Part shown: piece by piece, positions 8,662 through 16,983 of the stretch
How the letters are laid out: each line of letters begins with the position of its first letter
Numbering within the stretch: position 1 is the first letter of the stretch
Assembly (NCBI GenBank): GCA_035695065.1
Contig: DASSEW010000031.1
Location: 19,944 to 83,943 of the forward strand
DNA: 64,000 nt
Origin: 66-474 sp035695065
Lineage (GTDB): Bacteria > Pseudomonadota > Gammaproteobacteria > Xanthomonadales > Rhodanobacteraceae
Reading direction: 5' to 3'
Notes under the pieces: model-generated
What the model was told of the DNA's origin: nothing
Databases searched by the model: none
What the model saw: the letters and a program-made list of their open reading frames with translations, nothing else
Translations under genes and position numbers: made by a program

Positions 8662-8806
8662 AGGAACCTCTGAAGAAGCGTTACGAGCGAAGGCAGGTTG
8701 CGCGTCGCCGGAGCGCAGGAAGCGGAGTGTACACGTCAGTACATGAGCATTCCGAGCACCGCCGGCGCGCAAGATGCCGAGCGCAGTAGCTTATTCAGAG
8801 GTTCCT
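8662..8806. mobile_element. MITE-like element, copy A (145 bp)
   Basis: A perfect 13-bp terminal inverted repeat, AGGAACCTCTGAA at 8662-8674 and TTCAGAGGTTCCT at 8794-8806, bounds a 145-bp non-coding sequence. A closely similar sequence lies in opposite orientation at 16675-16816. It encodes no transposase. The right end supplies the TAG stop of the dadA-like gene (8805-8807) and the left end lies directly before the gor start, so it fills the whole gap between two co-directional genes. Confidence 0.75.
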
Positions 8807-10061
8807 ACAATCCGAATCGCGCCGGCGAGTACGGCGCCGGATCGATCATCGTGCGCGCGCCGGTGACCTGCGCCGCAACCAGTTCGCCGGTCGCCGCGCT
8901 CATGCTGACACCCAGCATGCCGTGGCCGGTGGCGAGCACGAGATTGTTCCAGCGCATGCTCGCGCCGATGATCGGCACTTCGTCCACGCACATCGGCCGC
9001 CAGCCCCACCATTCCTCACGCAACTCACCACCGAATGGCGCGCGCAGATAGGCCTGCGCGCCGCGCCGCAGCGCATCGAGGCGCGTGCGGTTGAGCGTGG
9101 TGTCGTAACCTGAGAACTCCATTGTGCTGCCGAGGCGGAAGCCCGATTCCCACGCGGTCACGCACACGCCGGCTTCGCGCAGCACCAGCGCGGTGCGCGG
9201 ACACGGGTCGGGCCGCGAAGTAGTGATCGAATAACCCTTGCCCGGTTGCATCGGCAGCTGCATGCCGAGATGCTTCGCGATCGCCGGCGACCATGCCCCG
9301 AGCGCCAGCACGATCCGCTCGCCGGAAAATCCACCGCGCGAAGTGCGCACGGCGTTGATCTTTCCGTCGGCGCAATCGAAGCCTTCGATGCGCGCTCCGG
9401 TTTCAATCGCCACGCCGCGTTCGAGTACGCGCCGCGCCAATCCATCCACGAGCCGATCCGGGCGCAACTGCGCATCGTCGGGATGCAACACGCCGCCGGT
9501 CACGCCCGGCTTCAGCGCCGGTTCCATGCCGAGCACGGTCGCCGGATCGAGGACATCCGCCGTGAGCCCCAGTTCGTGCAGCCAGTCCACGTCCGCGCGG
9601 TCGGCCCACAATGCGCGCGCATCGTGGTAGACGTACAAAGTGCCGCGCTTGGCGTAATCGCAATCGATGCCTTCTTCCGCCAGCCATTGCGGCAACAACG
9701 CGTGCGAGCGCTGCAGGATCGCACAGCGCGCCAGCGCCGCCCGTTGCGCATGGTCCAGCCGGCAGCGTCGCGCGAAACCCAGCAACCAGCGCCAGCGGTC
9801 GAAATCCGGGCGCGGATTGACGTACAGCGGCGCATCCCGCTTCAGCATCCAGCGCAGCGCCTTCCAGCGCACGCCGGGGACCGACAGCGGAATCGCGTGG
9901 CTGGGGGTCAGCGTCCCGCAATTGCCATGCGATGCGCCGGCCCCGGGCGAGGCCTGCTCCAGCACGCGGACCGAAGCGCCGGCGCGGCGCAGCGCCAGCG
10001 CGCAGGACAACCCGATCACGCCACCACCAAGGATGAGGACGTCGTCGCGAGGGGAAATCAT
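8805..10061 (-). CDS. FAD-dependent D-amino-acid dehydrogenase-like oxidoreductase
   Basis: 418 residues of the DAO/DadA fold. N-terminal FAD motif ILGGGVIG (residues 10-17), GNCGTLTPSHAIPLS as in DadA and D-hydroxyproline dehydrogenases, and the C-terminal FAD-closing segment ATGHGMLGVSMS. The family oxidises D-amino acids to 2-oxo acids, passing electrons to the respiratory chain or a carrier. DadA and D-hydroxyproline dehydrogenase cannot be told apart by eye, and no dadX, racemase or proline-catabolism gene is adjacent. The stop codon TAG is formed by the first bases of the MITE-like element, so the original C-terminus may have differed slightly. The RBS is GGGG about four bases before ATG 10061. 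Confidence 0.82.
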   Translation of the reverse strand: MISPRDDVLILGGGVIGLSCALALRRAGASVRVLEQASPGAGASHGNCGTLTPSHAIPLSVPGVRWKALRWMLKRDAPLYVNPRPDFDRWRWLLGFARRCRLDHAQRAALARCAILQRSHALLPQWLAEEGIDCDYAKRGTLYVYHDARALWADRADVDWLHELGLTADVLDPATVLGMEPALKPGVTGGVLHPDDAQLRPDRLVDGLARRVLERGVAIETGARIEGFDCADGKINAVRTSRGGFSGERIVLALGAWSPAIAKHLGMQLPMQPGKGYSITTSRPDPCPRTALVLREAGVCVTAWESGFRLGSTMEFSGYDTTLNRTRLDALRRGAQAYLRAPFGGELREEWWGWRPMCVDEVPIIGASMRWNNLVLATGHGMLGVSMSAATGELVAAQVTGARTMIDPAPYSPARFGL

Positions 10062-10152
10062 CGCGGCAGTGTAGCGGCAAGCTCCCGGCCTGCCGATACG
10101 GGCGGCTTGGCATCATTCCTGCACGTACTCAGGCAGCAGCAGGAGCCCGCCC

Positions 10153-10434
10153 ATGAACTCGACCGACCGTCCGTTGACCGTACCCGAGATCTTGCTGATG
10201 CTGCGCGCGCCCGGCGCGGGCTGGCTGGCCACCCTGATTTCCGCGCTCGACGAAGCGCAACGCGACCCGGATTTCGATGTCCGCCATCGCATGGCGCTCG
10301 CCCAGCTGGTCGGCGAGCAGGGGCTTTCGAGCGCGATCGTGGATGCCGCGCACCGTCGCACCGCCGCCTTCGAGATCGAACTGGAACTCGCCGCCGGCAC
10401 ACCTGCCGCACAGCGTCAGGCCGGCGTGGCCTGA
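10153..10434 (+). CDS. Small conserved-looking protein of unknown function
   Basis: 93 residues, MNSTDRPLTVPEILLMLR at the N-terminus. Not recognised. Predicted soluble and largely helical, rich in Ala and Leu, with no cysteine, no signal peptide and no membrane segment. AGGAG at 10141-10145 is placed eight bases before ATG 10153, and codon use is that of the neighbours, which supports a real gene. It stands alone: dadA is divergent upstream, and a 224-base stretch without a recognisable gene or hairpin separates it from the NlpC/P60 gene. Confidence 0.6.
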   Translation: MNSTDRPLTVPEILLMLRAPGAGWLATLISALDEAQRDPDFDVRHRMALAQLVGEQGLSSAIVDAAHRRTAAFEIELELAAGTPAAQRQAGVA

Positions 10435-10658
10435 TCGCGACCTGCAGCGCAGACAACCGTTCCCGAAACGATTCCTGACGCGTCCCGCAGTGGACGCGAG
10501 AAGCTGCTTGGGCTACCTTCGCGGCGTCCTTACGGTTTCGTCGCGATGTCTCCACGTTTGCAGCCGCCCGTCGCCCGATCCTGCGCCTCCGCGCAGCACT
10601 ACGCTCGCCTGCAGGCATTCGCAGATCCGCGATCGCCTGCACTGAAGGAACCGTTGCA

Positions 10659-11180
10659 TTGATCGCCGCGCAGCGCTGGCTGCTGCGTTCCCTCGCGCCG
10701 GCGCTGGCGCTGATGCTTGGTGCCTGCGCGACCACACCCCCTCCGCCGGCAGCGCCTTCCGCACGGGCTGCCAACGACGTGCTGTTCCGCGCCATCGGCC
10801 TGGTCGGGACGCCGTACCACTGGGGCGGCAACACGCCCGAGAGCGGATTCGATTGCAGCGGCCTCGTGGATTACGTATTCCGTACCTCGGCCGGCGTGGT
10901 GCTGCCGCGCCAATCCGGCGAGATCGCGGATGTCGACGCGCCGAAGATCAGCGCGGACCGGCTGGCACCAGGCGACCTGCTGTTCTTCGGCAGCCGCCAT
11001 CACGTCAGCCATGTGGCAATCTATGTCGGCCAGGGCCGCTTCGTGCACGCACCCAACACCGGTGGCACCGTGCGGCTCGACAAACTGGACGGGGATTACT
11101 GGCGCTCGCACTTCCTGTACGCCAAGCGCGTGCTGGAAGGCGGCGCCGACAACCATGACGCGGCGATGGCTTCCAACTGA
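10659..11180 (+). CDS. NlpC/P60 family peptidoglycan hydrolase, lipoprotein
   Basis: 173 residues. A lipoprotein signal with lipobox LGAC (C23) anchors it in the outer membrane. The NlpC/P60 domain carries the catalytic Cys in GFDCSGL (C66), His in HVSHVAIYVG and the third polar residue in FVHAP, the triad of cell-wall endopeptidases that cut murein stem peptides. The start is TTG 10659, nine bases after GAAGGAA; no in-frame ATG upstream makes sense and the TTG places the signal peptide correctly. The YHWGGNTPES segment is typical of the Spr/MepS group. Confidence 0.88.
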   Translation: MIAAQRWLLRSLAPALALMLGACATTPPPPAAPSARAANDVLFRAIGLVGTPYHWGGNTPESGFDCSGLVDYVFRTSAGVVLPRQSGEIADVDAPKISADRLAPGDLLFFGSRHHVSHVAIYVGQGRFVHAPNTGGTVRLDKLDGDYWRSHFLYAKRVLEGGADNHDAAMASN

Positions 11181-11203
11181 TCGTCGCCTACGGGATTTTT
11201 CCA

Positions 11204-11614
11204 ATGCGCAGTTTCGTGATCCTGCTCGGCCGCATCGGCCTCGCGCTGATTTTCATTTTGTCCGGCGTCGGAAAGCTGCGCGGCTATGACGCGACCGCCG
11301 CGATGATGGTCGCGCACAACCTGCCGGCGGGCCTGCTGCCACTGGTGATCTTCGCCGAACTCGGCGGCGGCCTTGCGATATTGTGCGGTTTCCTCACGCG
11401 CGTTGCCGCGGTCGGGCTGTTCGTGTTCACCCTGCTCGCCGCGGCGTTCTTCCACGACAACTTCGCCGATCCGCTGCAACTGCTCAACTTCGAGAAGAAC
11501 ATCGCGATCGCAGGCGGCTTCCTGGTGCTCGCCGCCTGTGGGCCGGGCCGCGTCGCCGTGGATGCGCTGTGGCAACGCCGCCGCCGCCGCGGGCGGGAGC
11601 GGTTGAGCTTCTAG
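11204..11614 (+). CDS. DoxX family membrane protein
   Basis: 136 residues with four hydrophobic segments (about 5-25, 43-62, 66-86, 97-115) and the DoxX opening GRIGLALIFILSGVGKL. DoxX proteins are inner-membrane proteins of uncertain role, linked in some bacteria to thiol or redox stress. The C-terminus is an arginine cluster on the cytoplasmic side. It begins 23 bases after the NlpC/P60 stop on the same strand and may be read through from it. Confidence 0.85.
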   Translation: MRSFVILLGRIGLALIFILSGVGKLRGYDATAAMMVAHNLPAGLLPLVIFAELGGGLAILCGFLTRVAAVGLFVFTLLAAAFFHDNFADPLQLLNFEKNIAIAGGFLVLAACGPGRVAVDALWQRRRRRGRERLSF

Positions 11615-11646
11615 GCCGTCCACCTGGGCGAGCGGGGCTCGCCTGA

Positions 11647-12135
11647 TCAGTGGTGGTGCCCCTCGGGGTGCGCGTGTCCGTGCTCCAGCTCTTCCGGAGT
11701 CGGCGCGCGCACGTCGGTCACTTCGATGTCGAAGTGCAGCGTCTTGCCGGCGAGCGGGTGGTTGTGGTCGACGTCGATCGCGCTCATGCCGATCTTGTGC
11801 ACCGTGACCAGGCGCTGGCCGCCTTCGCGCGTCTGCAAGACCGTCTCCATGCCAGGCTTCAGCTTGTCGGCGTGCTGGAAATACTTCTTCGGCACGCGCT
11901 GGATCATGCCTTCGCGGCGCTCGCCGTAGCCTTGTTCCGGCGGGATCTCCACGTCGAAGCGATCGCCGGTTTCGCGCCCTTCCAGCGCGTTCTCCACGCC
12001 CGGCACCAGCTGGTGGTAACCCAGCAGCGTGACCAGCGGCGCGCCGCGTTCGCGCGAGCTGTCCAGCGGCTCCGCATTGCCGGCTTCGCTGACGACGTAA
12101 TGGAAACTCACCACGGTGTTCTTCGCGGCTTTCAT
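11647..12135 (-). CDS. slyD: SlyD-type FKBP peptidyl-prolyl cis-trans isomerase
   Basis: 162 residues. FKBP core in two parts split by the insert-in-flap domain, with LGYHQLVPGVENALEG, IPPEQGYGER and the closing VDHNHPLAGKTLHFDIEV. The C-terminus HGHAHPEGHHH is a short histidine tail like the metal-binding tail of SlyD, which in enterobacteria feeds nickel to hydrogenase. Cytoplasmic folding helper and prolyl isomerase. ATG 12135 follows AGGAA with seven bases between; the in-frame ATG eight codons upstream has no such site. Confidence 0.93.
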   Translation of the reverse strand: MKAAKNTVVSFHYVVSEAGNAEPLDSSRERGAPLVTLLGYHQLVPGVENALEGRETGDRFDVEIPPEQGYGERREGMIQRVPKKYFQHADKLKPGMETVLQTREGGQRLVTVHKIGMSAIDVDHNHPLAGKTLHFDIEVTDVRAPTPEELEHGHAHPEGHHH

Positions 12136-12212
12136 GATCGCGTTCCTGCAAGGCAAAAGCGCATGCTAGCGAGGCACACCCCGCGCGTCATGCGAAATCT
12201 CGAAGCAGGAAT

Positions 12213-13478
12213 TCAAGTGGCCCGCCGCTCCGGTTGCGCGGGCCCGGCCGACGCCTGGTCGACCTCGCCGAACATGACGCCGCGCGCCTCCGGGCCGAAG
12301 CCGGCCAGCAGCGCCAGCACGATCGCGACGCAGCCGATCCACACGCTTTGCGCAAACGCGTAATCGCCGCCACGCGAATGCGCGAGCCATGCGAGGATCG
12401 TCGCGGTGCCGGCGGCGATCAGGTTGCCGAGCTGATAGGCGAAACCCGGCAGCGTGCCGCGCACGTCGTCCGGCGACATCTCGTTCAAGTAGCTGGGCAC
12501 CACGCCCCAGGCACCCTGCACCGCGACCTGGATCAGGAACGCGCCGAGCCCCAGCAGGACCAGCGAACCGCCGTACGCCCACAGCGGGATCACCGGCAGC
12601 GCCAGCAGCGCCGCGATCACCATCGCGCGACGCCGGCCGATGCGCTCGGACCACGCGCCGAACGCAAGCCCGCCGACCAGCGCACCGAGGTTCAGCACGA
12701 TCGTGAGGATGCTGACCATGTGCGTGTCCAGGTGCTTCTGCACCTTGAGGAAGGTCGGGTACACATCCTGGGAGCCGTGGCTGAACATGTTGAACGCGGC
12801 CATCAGCACGATCAGGTAGGCGAACAAACCCCAGTGGCCGCGCATCGCCGTCCACATGTCGCGCCGGGCGCCGCTGTGCGCGCGCTGCTCGAATACCGGC
12901 GACTCCGGTACCTTGCTGCGGATGTACAGCACCAGCAACGCCGGCGCCGCGCCCAGCATGAACATGCCGCGCCAGCCGATGCTGTTGAACAGGAATCCAT
13001 ACAGCAAGGCGCCGATCAGATACCCGCACGGATAGCCGCTCTGCAGGATGCCGGACACGATGCCGCGCGATTGCGGCGGAATGGATTCCATCGCGAGCGA
13101 CGCGCCGATGCCCCACTCGCCGCCCATCGCGATGCCGAACAGCGCGCGCAGGATCAGCAGCACGGTGAGCGAAGGCGCGAAGGCGCATGCAAGCCCCAGC
13201 GCCGCATACAGGATCACGTCCACCATCAGGATCCGTCGCCGGCCGAAGCGATCGGCGAGCCGGCCGAAGACCAACGCGCCGAGCGGACGAAACGCCAGCG
13301 TCAGCAACAACGCAAAGGTGACCTCGGTGACGCTCACGCCGAACGTGCGCGCGACCTCCGGCATCACGAATACCAGGATGAAATAGTCGAATGCGTCCAG
13401 CGTCCAACCGAGAAAACTCGCGGCCACCGTGTGGCGCTGGGTGGAATCGAGTTCGCGCAGCGCGGCGAGCGTGCCCAT
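12213..13478 (-). CDS. MFS transporter of the metabolite:H+ symporter type
   Basis: 421 residues, twelve predicted membrane helices. Signature loops are present: GRLADRFGRRR between helices 2 and 3 and WSERIGRRRAM between 8 and 9. The GWTLDAFDYFILVFVMP start recalls sialate, shikimate and aromatic-acid symporters (NanT/ShiA/MucK group), so the cargo is probably an organic acid, not identified. GGGGGAG lies eight bases before ATG 13478. The upstream cytochrome-like gene ends three bases before this start, so the two form an operon, an odd pairing for a transporter. Confidence 0.85.
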   Translation of the reverse strand: MGTLAALRELDSTQRHTVAASFLGWTLDAFDYFILVFVMPEVARTFGVSVTEVTFALLLTLAFRPLGALVFGRLADRFGRRRILMVDVILYAALGLACAFAPSLTVLLILRALFGIAMGGEWGIGASLAMESIPPQSRGIVSGILQSGYPCGYLIGALLYGFLFNSIGWRGMFMLGAAPALLVLYIRSKVPESPVFEQRAHSGARRDMWTAMRGHWGLFAYLIVLMAAFNMFSHGSQDVYPTFLKVQKHLDTHMVSILTIVLNLGALVGGLAFGAWSERIGRRRAMVIAALLALPVIPLWAYGGSLVLLGLGAFLIQVAVQGAWGVVPSYLNEMSPDDVRGTLPGFAYQLGNLIAAGTATILAWLAHSRGGDYAFAQSVWIGCVAIVLALLAGFGPEARGVMFGEVDQASAGPAQPERRAT

Positions 13479-13480
13479 GA

Positions 13481-14023
13481 TCAATGCTCCCCCGGCGCGT
13501 AGCGGAGGTCGTCCAGCAGCGGCGTCTTCGGCCGCTGGATCACCAGCATCGGATTGCCGGCCACGCGATGACAGCCGGTGCAGGCCGCGGAAAGATCATC
13601 GTAGGCGCTCGCGAACTTCGCCTTGTCGTGCGTGCCGATCGCATCCATCAAATTCTTCAGCGGCGCATTCAACATCGCGGGCATCACTTCCGAAAGTTTC
13701 TGCGGTTGCAGCTCCGCGGCATTGCCATTGGTCTCGATGATGCCCTGCACCGCCTCGCCCATTTCGCCAGCCATGTAATAGGCAAGGTTCCAGTTGCCGG
13801 CTTCGCCCGCCCACCACAGCCGGTCGTGGCGCAACTCCAGCAGCAGCATCTGGTTTCCGAGTTCCGGTTGCGTGCGCTTCTCCAGTTCAGCGATGCACTG
13901 CTCCAGCGCGTGGATCCGTGCATCGGATGGCGGCTCCGAGCCCGGCTTCGGCGAAGCCGCCCATGCAACGCTCGCCACCAGTGCCAATCCCGTTGCCGCG
14001 CAGATGAGGCGTGCAGCGCTCAT
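13481..14023 (-). CDS. Exported c-type cytochrome-like protein, single CxxCH
   Basis: 180 residues. A Sec signal (residues 1-22, ending VAWAA) and one haem-attachment site CTGCH at 148-152 near the C-terminus, after a long helical region. The helices followed by a late CxxCH resemble the four-helix cytochrome c' layout, but I cannot place it firmly. Methionine 160 (NPML) could be an axial ligand. A periplasmic electron carrier or redox sensor is likely. ATG 14023 is preceded by GGAG at six bases. The stop is separated by two bases from the MFS gene start, so translation is coupled. Confidence 0.75.
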   Translation of the reverse strand: MSAARLICAATGLALVASVAWAASPKPGSEPPSDARIHALEQCIAELEKRTQPELGNQMLLLELRHDRLWWAGEAGNWNLAYYMAGEMGEAVQGIIETNGNAAELQPQKLSEVMPAMLNAPLKNLMDAIGTHDKAKFASAYDDLSAACTGCHRVAGNPMLVIQRPKTPLLDDLRYAPGEH

Positions 14024-14125
14024 TCGTTTCTCCGGCTTCCGCAATGTCGCGATCTAAACACCGGTCCCGCGGCAGCGCAAATCCCGCATTCGCTGGCGGG
14101 CCAATCACCGCCCTACAATGGCCGG

Positions 14126-14668
14126 ATGACGATGGCGATTTCCATCGCGGTATTGGTATTGGCGGTCGTGCTCGCGGCGGCGGCCCTGTTCGCACTGCGC
14201 GTGCGTGCGGCGGCCACGCGAATGGAGCCGGCAACACTCGCCGAACGCATCGACGCGGTGCTGCCGCAGACCCAGTGCACGCGCTGCGGCTATCCCGCAT
14301 GCCGGCCCTATGCGGAAGCGATCGCGCGCGGCGAGGCGCCCATCAACCGCTGTCCGCCGGGCGGCGAAGCCGGCATCCGCGCGCTGGCCGCGCTCACCGG
14401 CCAGCCGGTGCGACCGCTCGATCCGGAATGCGGCAGCGAAATGCCGCCGCGGATCGCCTTCATCGACGAGGACGCGTGCATCGGCTGCACCAAGTGCATC
14501 CAGGCATGCCCCACCGATGCGATCGTCGGCGCGTCGAAGCTGATGCACACGGTGATCCCGGACCTCTGCACCGGCTGCGAGCTGTGCATCCCGCCCTGCC
14601 CGGTGGATTGCATCGCGATGCTGTCCGCGAGCGATGAAGCCTCGTCGAGACTCTCCCGCGCGGCATGA
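14126..14668 (+). CDS. rnfB: RnfB/RsxB-like ferredoxin subunit without other Rnf genes
   Basis: 180 residues. An N-terminal membrane helix (residues 4-27), then the RnfB cluster site CTRCGYPAC...C (C51, C54, C59, C76) and two ferredoxin-type 4Fe-4S sites (C118-C128 and C148-C158), twelve cysteines in all. In complete Rnf/Rsx complexes this subunit passes electrons between the membrane core and soluble partners. Here no rnfA, C, D, G or E is adjacent. The gene instead opens an operon that ends in nth, echoing the enterobacterial rsx-nth linkage. Its stop overlaps the phosphoesterase start by four bases (ATGA). Confidence 0.85.
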   Translation: MTMAISIAVLVLAVVLAAAALFALRVRAAATRMEPATLAERIDAVLPQTQCTRCGYPACRPYAEAIARGEAPINRCPPGGEAGIRALAALTGQPVRPLDPECGSEMPPRIAFIDEDACIGCTKCIQACPTDAIVGASKLMHTVIPDLCTGCELCIPPCPVDCIAMLSASDEASSRLSRAA

Positions 14669-15702
14669 GGAATCCGCTGTCCCGCTGGTACGTGCGGCTC
14701 GGGTCATGGCTCGTCGCGATCGGCCTCTTCGCGGTGGCCTGGCCGTGGTGGGAACTGCCGCACTTCATCATCGAGCCCCAGAACTACTGGAAAGCATTCC
14801 TGCAGCTGGCCCTGTTGCATGGCTCATGGCTGGTGTTCCCGGCCATGCTGGAAGCCGCGCTGATCGTGCGGAACCGCGTGCGCCGGCGGCACTGGCGGCG
14901 CGCGACAGGGGCCGCGCTCGTGCTGCTGCTCGCATTGCTCGGCGCGTGGGCGCGCTTCGTCGCACCGGCCCGGCTGGTGGTGCGCACCACCGTGGTACCC
15001 GCGCCGGTTGATCTGAATGTCGCACTGGTGTCGGACATCCACGTCGGCCTGTTCACGCGGCCGGACAAGCTGCGCCAGATGGTGGATCGCCTGAACGCCA
15101 TGCACGTCGACCTCGTGCTGTTCGCCGGCGACCTCACCTACGATCCGCCCCGCGACCTGCGCGCCGCGCTCGCTCCGCTGCGACACTTGGACAAGCCGAT
15201 GTACGCGGTGCTCGGCAACCACGACGTGCAGTTGCCCGGCCCGCCACTCGAGAAGCGCATCCACCAGGCGCTCGCCGGCGCGCCGGTGATCTTCATCGAG
15301 CACCGCGTGCTGGATTTCCCGACGTTCCGGCTCGCGGGCCTGTACGACTACTGGACCGCGCTGGACGATGCCGCATTCCTGCGCGCACTGCCGCACGACA
15401 AGCCGCTGCTGATCCTGATGCACCAGCCGCACACCCTGCGCAAACTGCACGGCGTGGATTTCGCGCTCGCGATGGCCGGGCACACGCATGGCGGACAGGT
15501 CGCGTTGCCCTGGATAACGGCCTACCTCTTTCGCAAGGATCGCGACGAGATCTACATCGACGGCCTTTACGACACGCCGGTCGGCGAATTGTTCGTGACC
15601 CATGGCGTGGGCGTCACAGGCACGCCGGTCCGCTTCAACTGCCCGCCCGTCATCGATCTGCTGGAACTGCGCCGGCCGGCGAGCCCTGGCGTGCAGCACT
15701 AG
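14665..15702 (+). CDS. Membrane-anchored metallophosphoesterase
   Basis: 345 residues. Two or three hydrophobic segments in the first 105 residues, then a calcineurin-type phosphoesterase domain with all metal motifs: SDIHVG, FAGDLTYD, LGNHD, and the C-terminal GHTHGGQ. Enzymes of this YkuE/YaeI-like group cleave phosphoesters at the membrane; the natural substrate is unknown, with UDP-diacylglucosamine-type lipids a possibility. It overlaps rnfB by four bases and is followed after nine bases by a small unknown gene, so it belongs to the rnfB-nth operon. Confidence 0.87.
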   Translation: MRNPLSRWYVRLGSWLVAIGLFAVAWPWWELPHFIIEPQNYWKAFLQLALLHGSWLVFPAMLEAALIVRNRVRRRHWRRATGAALVLLLALLGAWARFVAPARLVVRTTVVPAPVDLNVALVSDIHVGLFTRPDKLRQMVDRLNAMHVDLVLFAGDLTYDPPRDLRAALAPLRHLDKPMYAVLGNHDVQLPGPPLEKRIHQALAGAPVIFIEHRVLDFPTFRLAGLYDYWTALDDAAFLRALPHDKPLLILMHQPHTLRKLHGVDFALAMAGHTHGGQVALPWITAYLFRKDRDEIYIDGLYDTPVGELFVTHGVGVTGTPVRFNCPPVIDLLELRRPASPGVQH

Positions 15703-15711
15703 AATCCGCGA

Positions 15712-16050
15712 ATGATGCAGGTTCGTTTCATCCTGTGGTTGCGCAACCGCACCGATGCGCTGGTGGCGGGCTGTGCGGCGCTGGTCCAGCAGCGGCGGAT
15801 GCGACGCGCGCAAGCGCTGCTTTCGCCCACCGCGCGCGAGAACGCGAAGTTGTGGCGCGCGCTTTACCTCGCACGCAACGCACGCCTGCAACGCGAGCGC
15901 GAGGCGCGGCGGCAGGCGCGCACGCGGCCGGGGAGCAGCGAACGGCCCGCACAGGACATCAGCAAGGCCGACGTGCTGGCGGCGATCGCCCGCAGCCGCG
16001 CCAGTCGCGAGGCACGCCTGAAGGCCGCGCGCGACGAGGAGAAAGGATGA
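15712..16050 (+). CDS. Small basic protein of unknown function in the rnfB-nth operon
   Basis: 112 residues, very rich in Arg and Ala, with predicted long helices and a C-terminal charged segment. No cysteine pair, signal or recognised domain. The N-terminal VRFILWLRNRTDALVAGCAAL is amphipathic and could touch the membrane. Two consecutive ATGs (15712 and 15715) offer starts. Its last codons (AAAGGATGA) supply both the RBS and, through ATGA, the start of nth, so it is translated with it. I do not recognise the family. Confidence 0.65.
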   Translation: MMQVRFILWLRNRTDALVAGCAALVQQRRMRRAQALLSPTARENAKLWRALYLARNARLQREREARRQARTRPGSSERPAQDISKADVLAAIARSRASREARLKAARDEEKG

Positions 16051-16688
16051 AGCGCGCCGACATCGCCGAACTGTTCCGCCGCCTGCGCGAACTCGATCCC
16101 GAGCCGACCACCGAGCTGAAATACCGCACGCCCTTCGAGCTGCTGGTCGCGGTGATCCTCTCCGCGCAATCCACCGATGCCGGCGTCAACAAGGCCACGG
16201 CGAAACTGTTCCCGGTGGCGAATACGCCAGAGAAGATCCTGAAGCTCGGCGAAGCGGGCCTGAAGCGATACATCTCGACGATCGGCCTCTACAACAGCAA
16301 GGCGAAGAACATCCTCGCCACCTGCGCCTTGCTGATCGAGCGGCACCGCGGCGAAGTGCCGCGCACGCGCGAGGAGCTGGAAGCGCTGCCGGGCGTCGGC
16401 CGCAAGACCGCCAACGTGATCCTCAACACCGTGTTCGGCGAAGCGACCATCGCGGTGGACACGCATATCTTCCGCGTCTGCAACCGCACCGGGCTTGCGC
16501 CGGGCAGGAACGTGCGCGAAGTGGAAGACAAGCTGCTTCGCGTGGTGCCGGAGGAGTTCAAACTCGGCGCGCACCACTGGTTGATCCTGCGTGGCCGCTA
16601 CATCTGCGTCGCGCGCAAGCCCAAGTGCCCGCAGTGTCCGATCCACGATCTCTGCGCATACAAGTTCAAGACACGAACCTCCGAATAA
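16047..16688 (+). CDS. nth: Endonuclease III (DNA glycosylase/AP lyase)
   Basis: 213 residues, the standard length. Removes oxidised pyrimidines from DNA and cleaves the abasic site. Helix-hairpin-helix LPGVGRKTAN with the catalytic Lys, the catalytic Asp in VDTHIFRV, and the 4Fe-4S loop C-x6-C-x2-C-x5-C (C, KPKCPQC, HDLC) at the C-terminus. Start ATG 16047 overlaps the upstream stop. The final residues TRTSE and the TAA stop lie inside the left terminal repeat of a MITE-like element, so its tail has been re-formed by the insertion. Confidence 0.96.
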   Translation: MKRADIAELFRRLRELDPEPTTELKYRTPFELLVAVILSAQSTDAGVNKATAKLFPVANTPEKILKLGEAGLKRYISTIGLYNSKAKNILATCALLIERHRGEVPRTREELEALPGVGRKTANVILNTVFGEATIAVDTHIFRVCNRTGLAPGRNVREVEDKLLRVVPEEFKLGAHHWLILRGRYICVARKPKCPQCPIHDLCAYKFKTRTSE

Positions 16689-16816
16689 GCTGCTGCGCTC
16701 GGCATCTTGCGCGCCGGCGGTGCTCGGAATCCTCACGTACTGAACGTGTACGCTGCGGTTCCTGCGCTCCGGCGTCGCGCAACCTGCCTTCGCTCGCGAC
16801 GCTTCTTCGAAGGTTC
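16675..16816. mobile_element. MITE-like element, copy B (142 bp)
   Basis: Reverse-oriented relative of the element at 8662-8806. Terminal repeats GAACCTCCGAA (16675-16685) and TTCGAAGGTTC (16806-16816) pair with one mismatch. The inner sequence, including GCGCTCGGCATCTTGCGCG and CAACCTGCCTTCGCTCG, is nearly identical to the reverse complement of copy A. Non-coding; it supplies the stop codon of nth. The remaining 167 bases to the next gene show no further repeat. Confidence 0.75.
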
Positions 16817-16983
16817 TCAAGTTGGCCTGAGAACCGCACGGGAGCTGGATTCCAGCGCCTCGGCGCCACGCTGAACATCGTGTCAACCGGCAGCAATGAT
16901 CCTTACCGGTGGTTAATTCGCAGAGCCCTAGACTGGCCGCTCACTTGGACACCCGCCACGGCGGACACGCAAACGGAGGACTT

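Noticed and set aside
8662..8806. Short peptides read through the repeat (for example IPSTAGAQDAERSSLF)
   Set aside because: The same peptide arises from both repeat copies in unrelated frames; it is translation of non-coding repeat.
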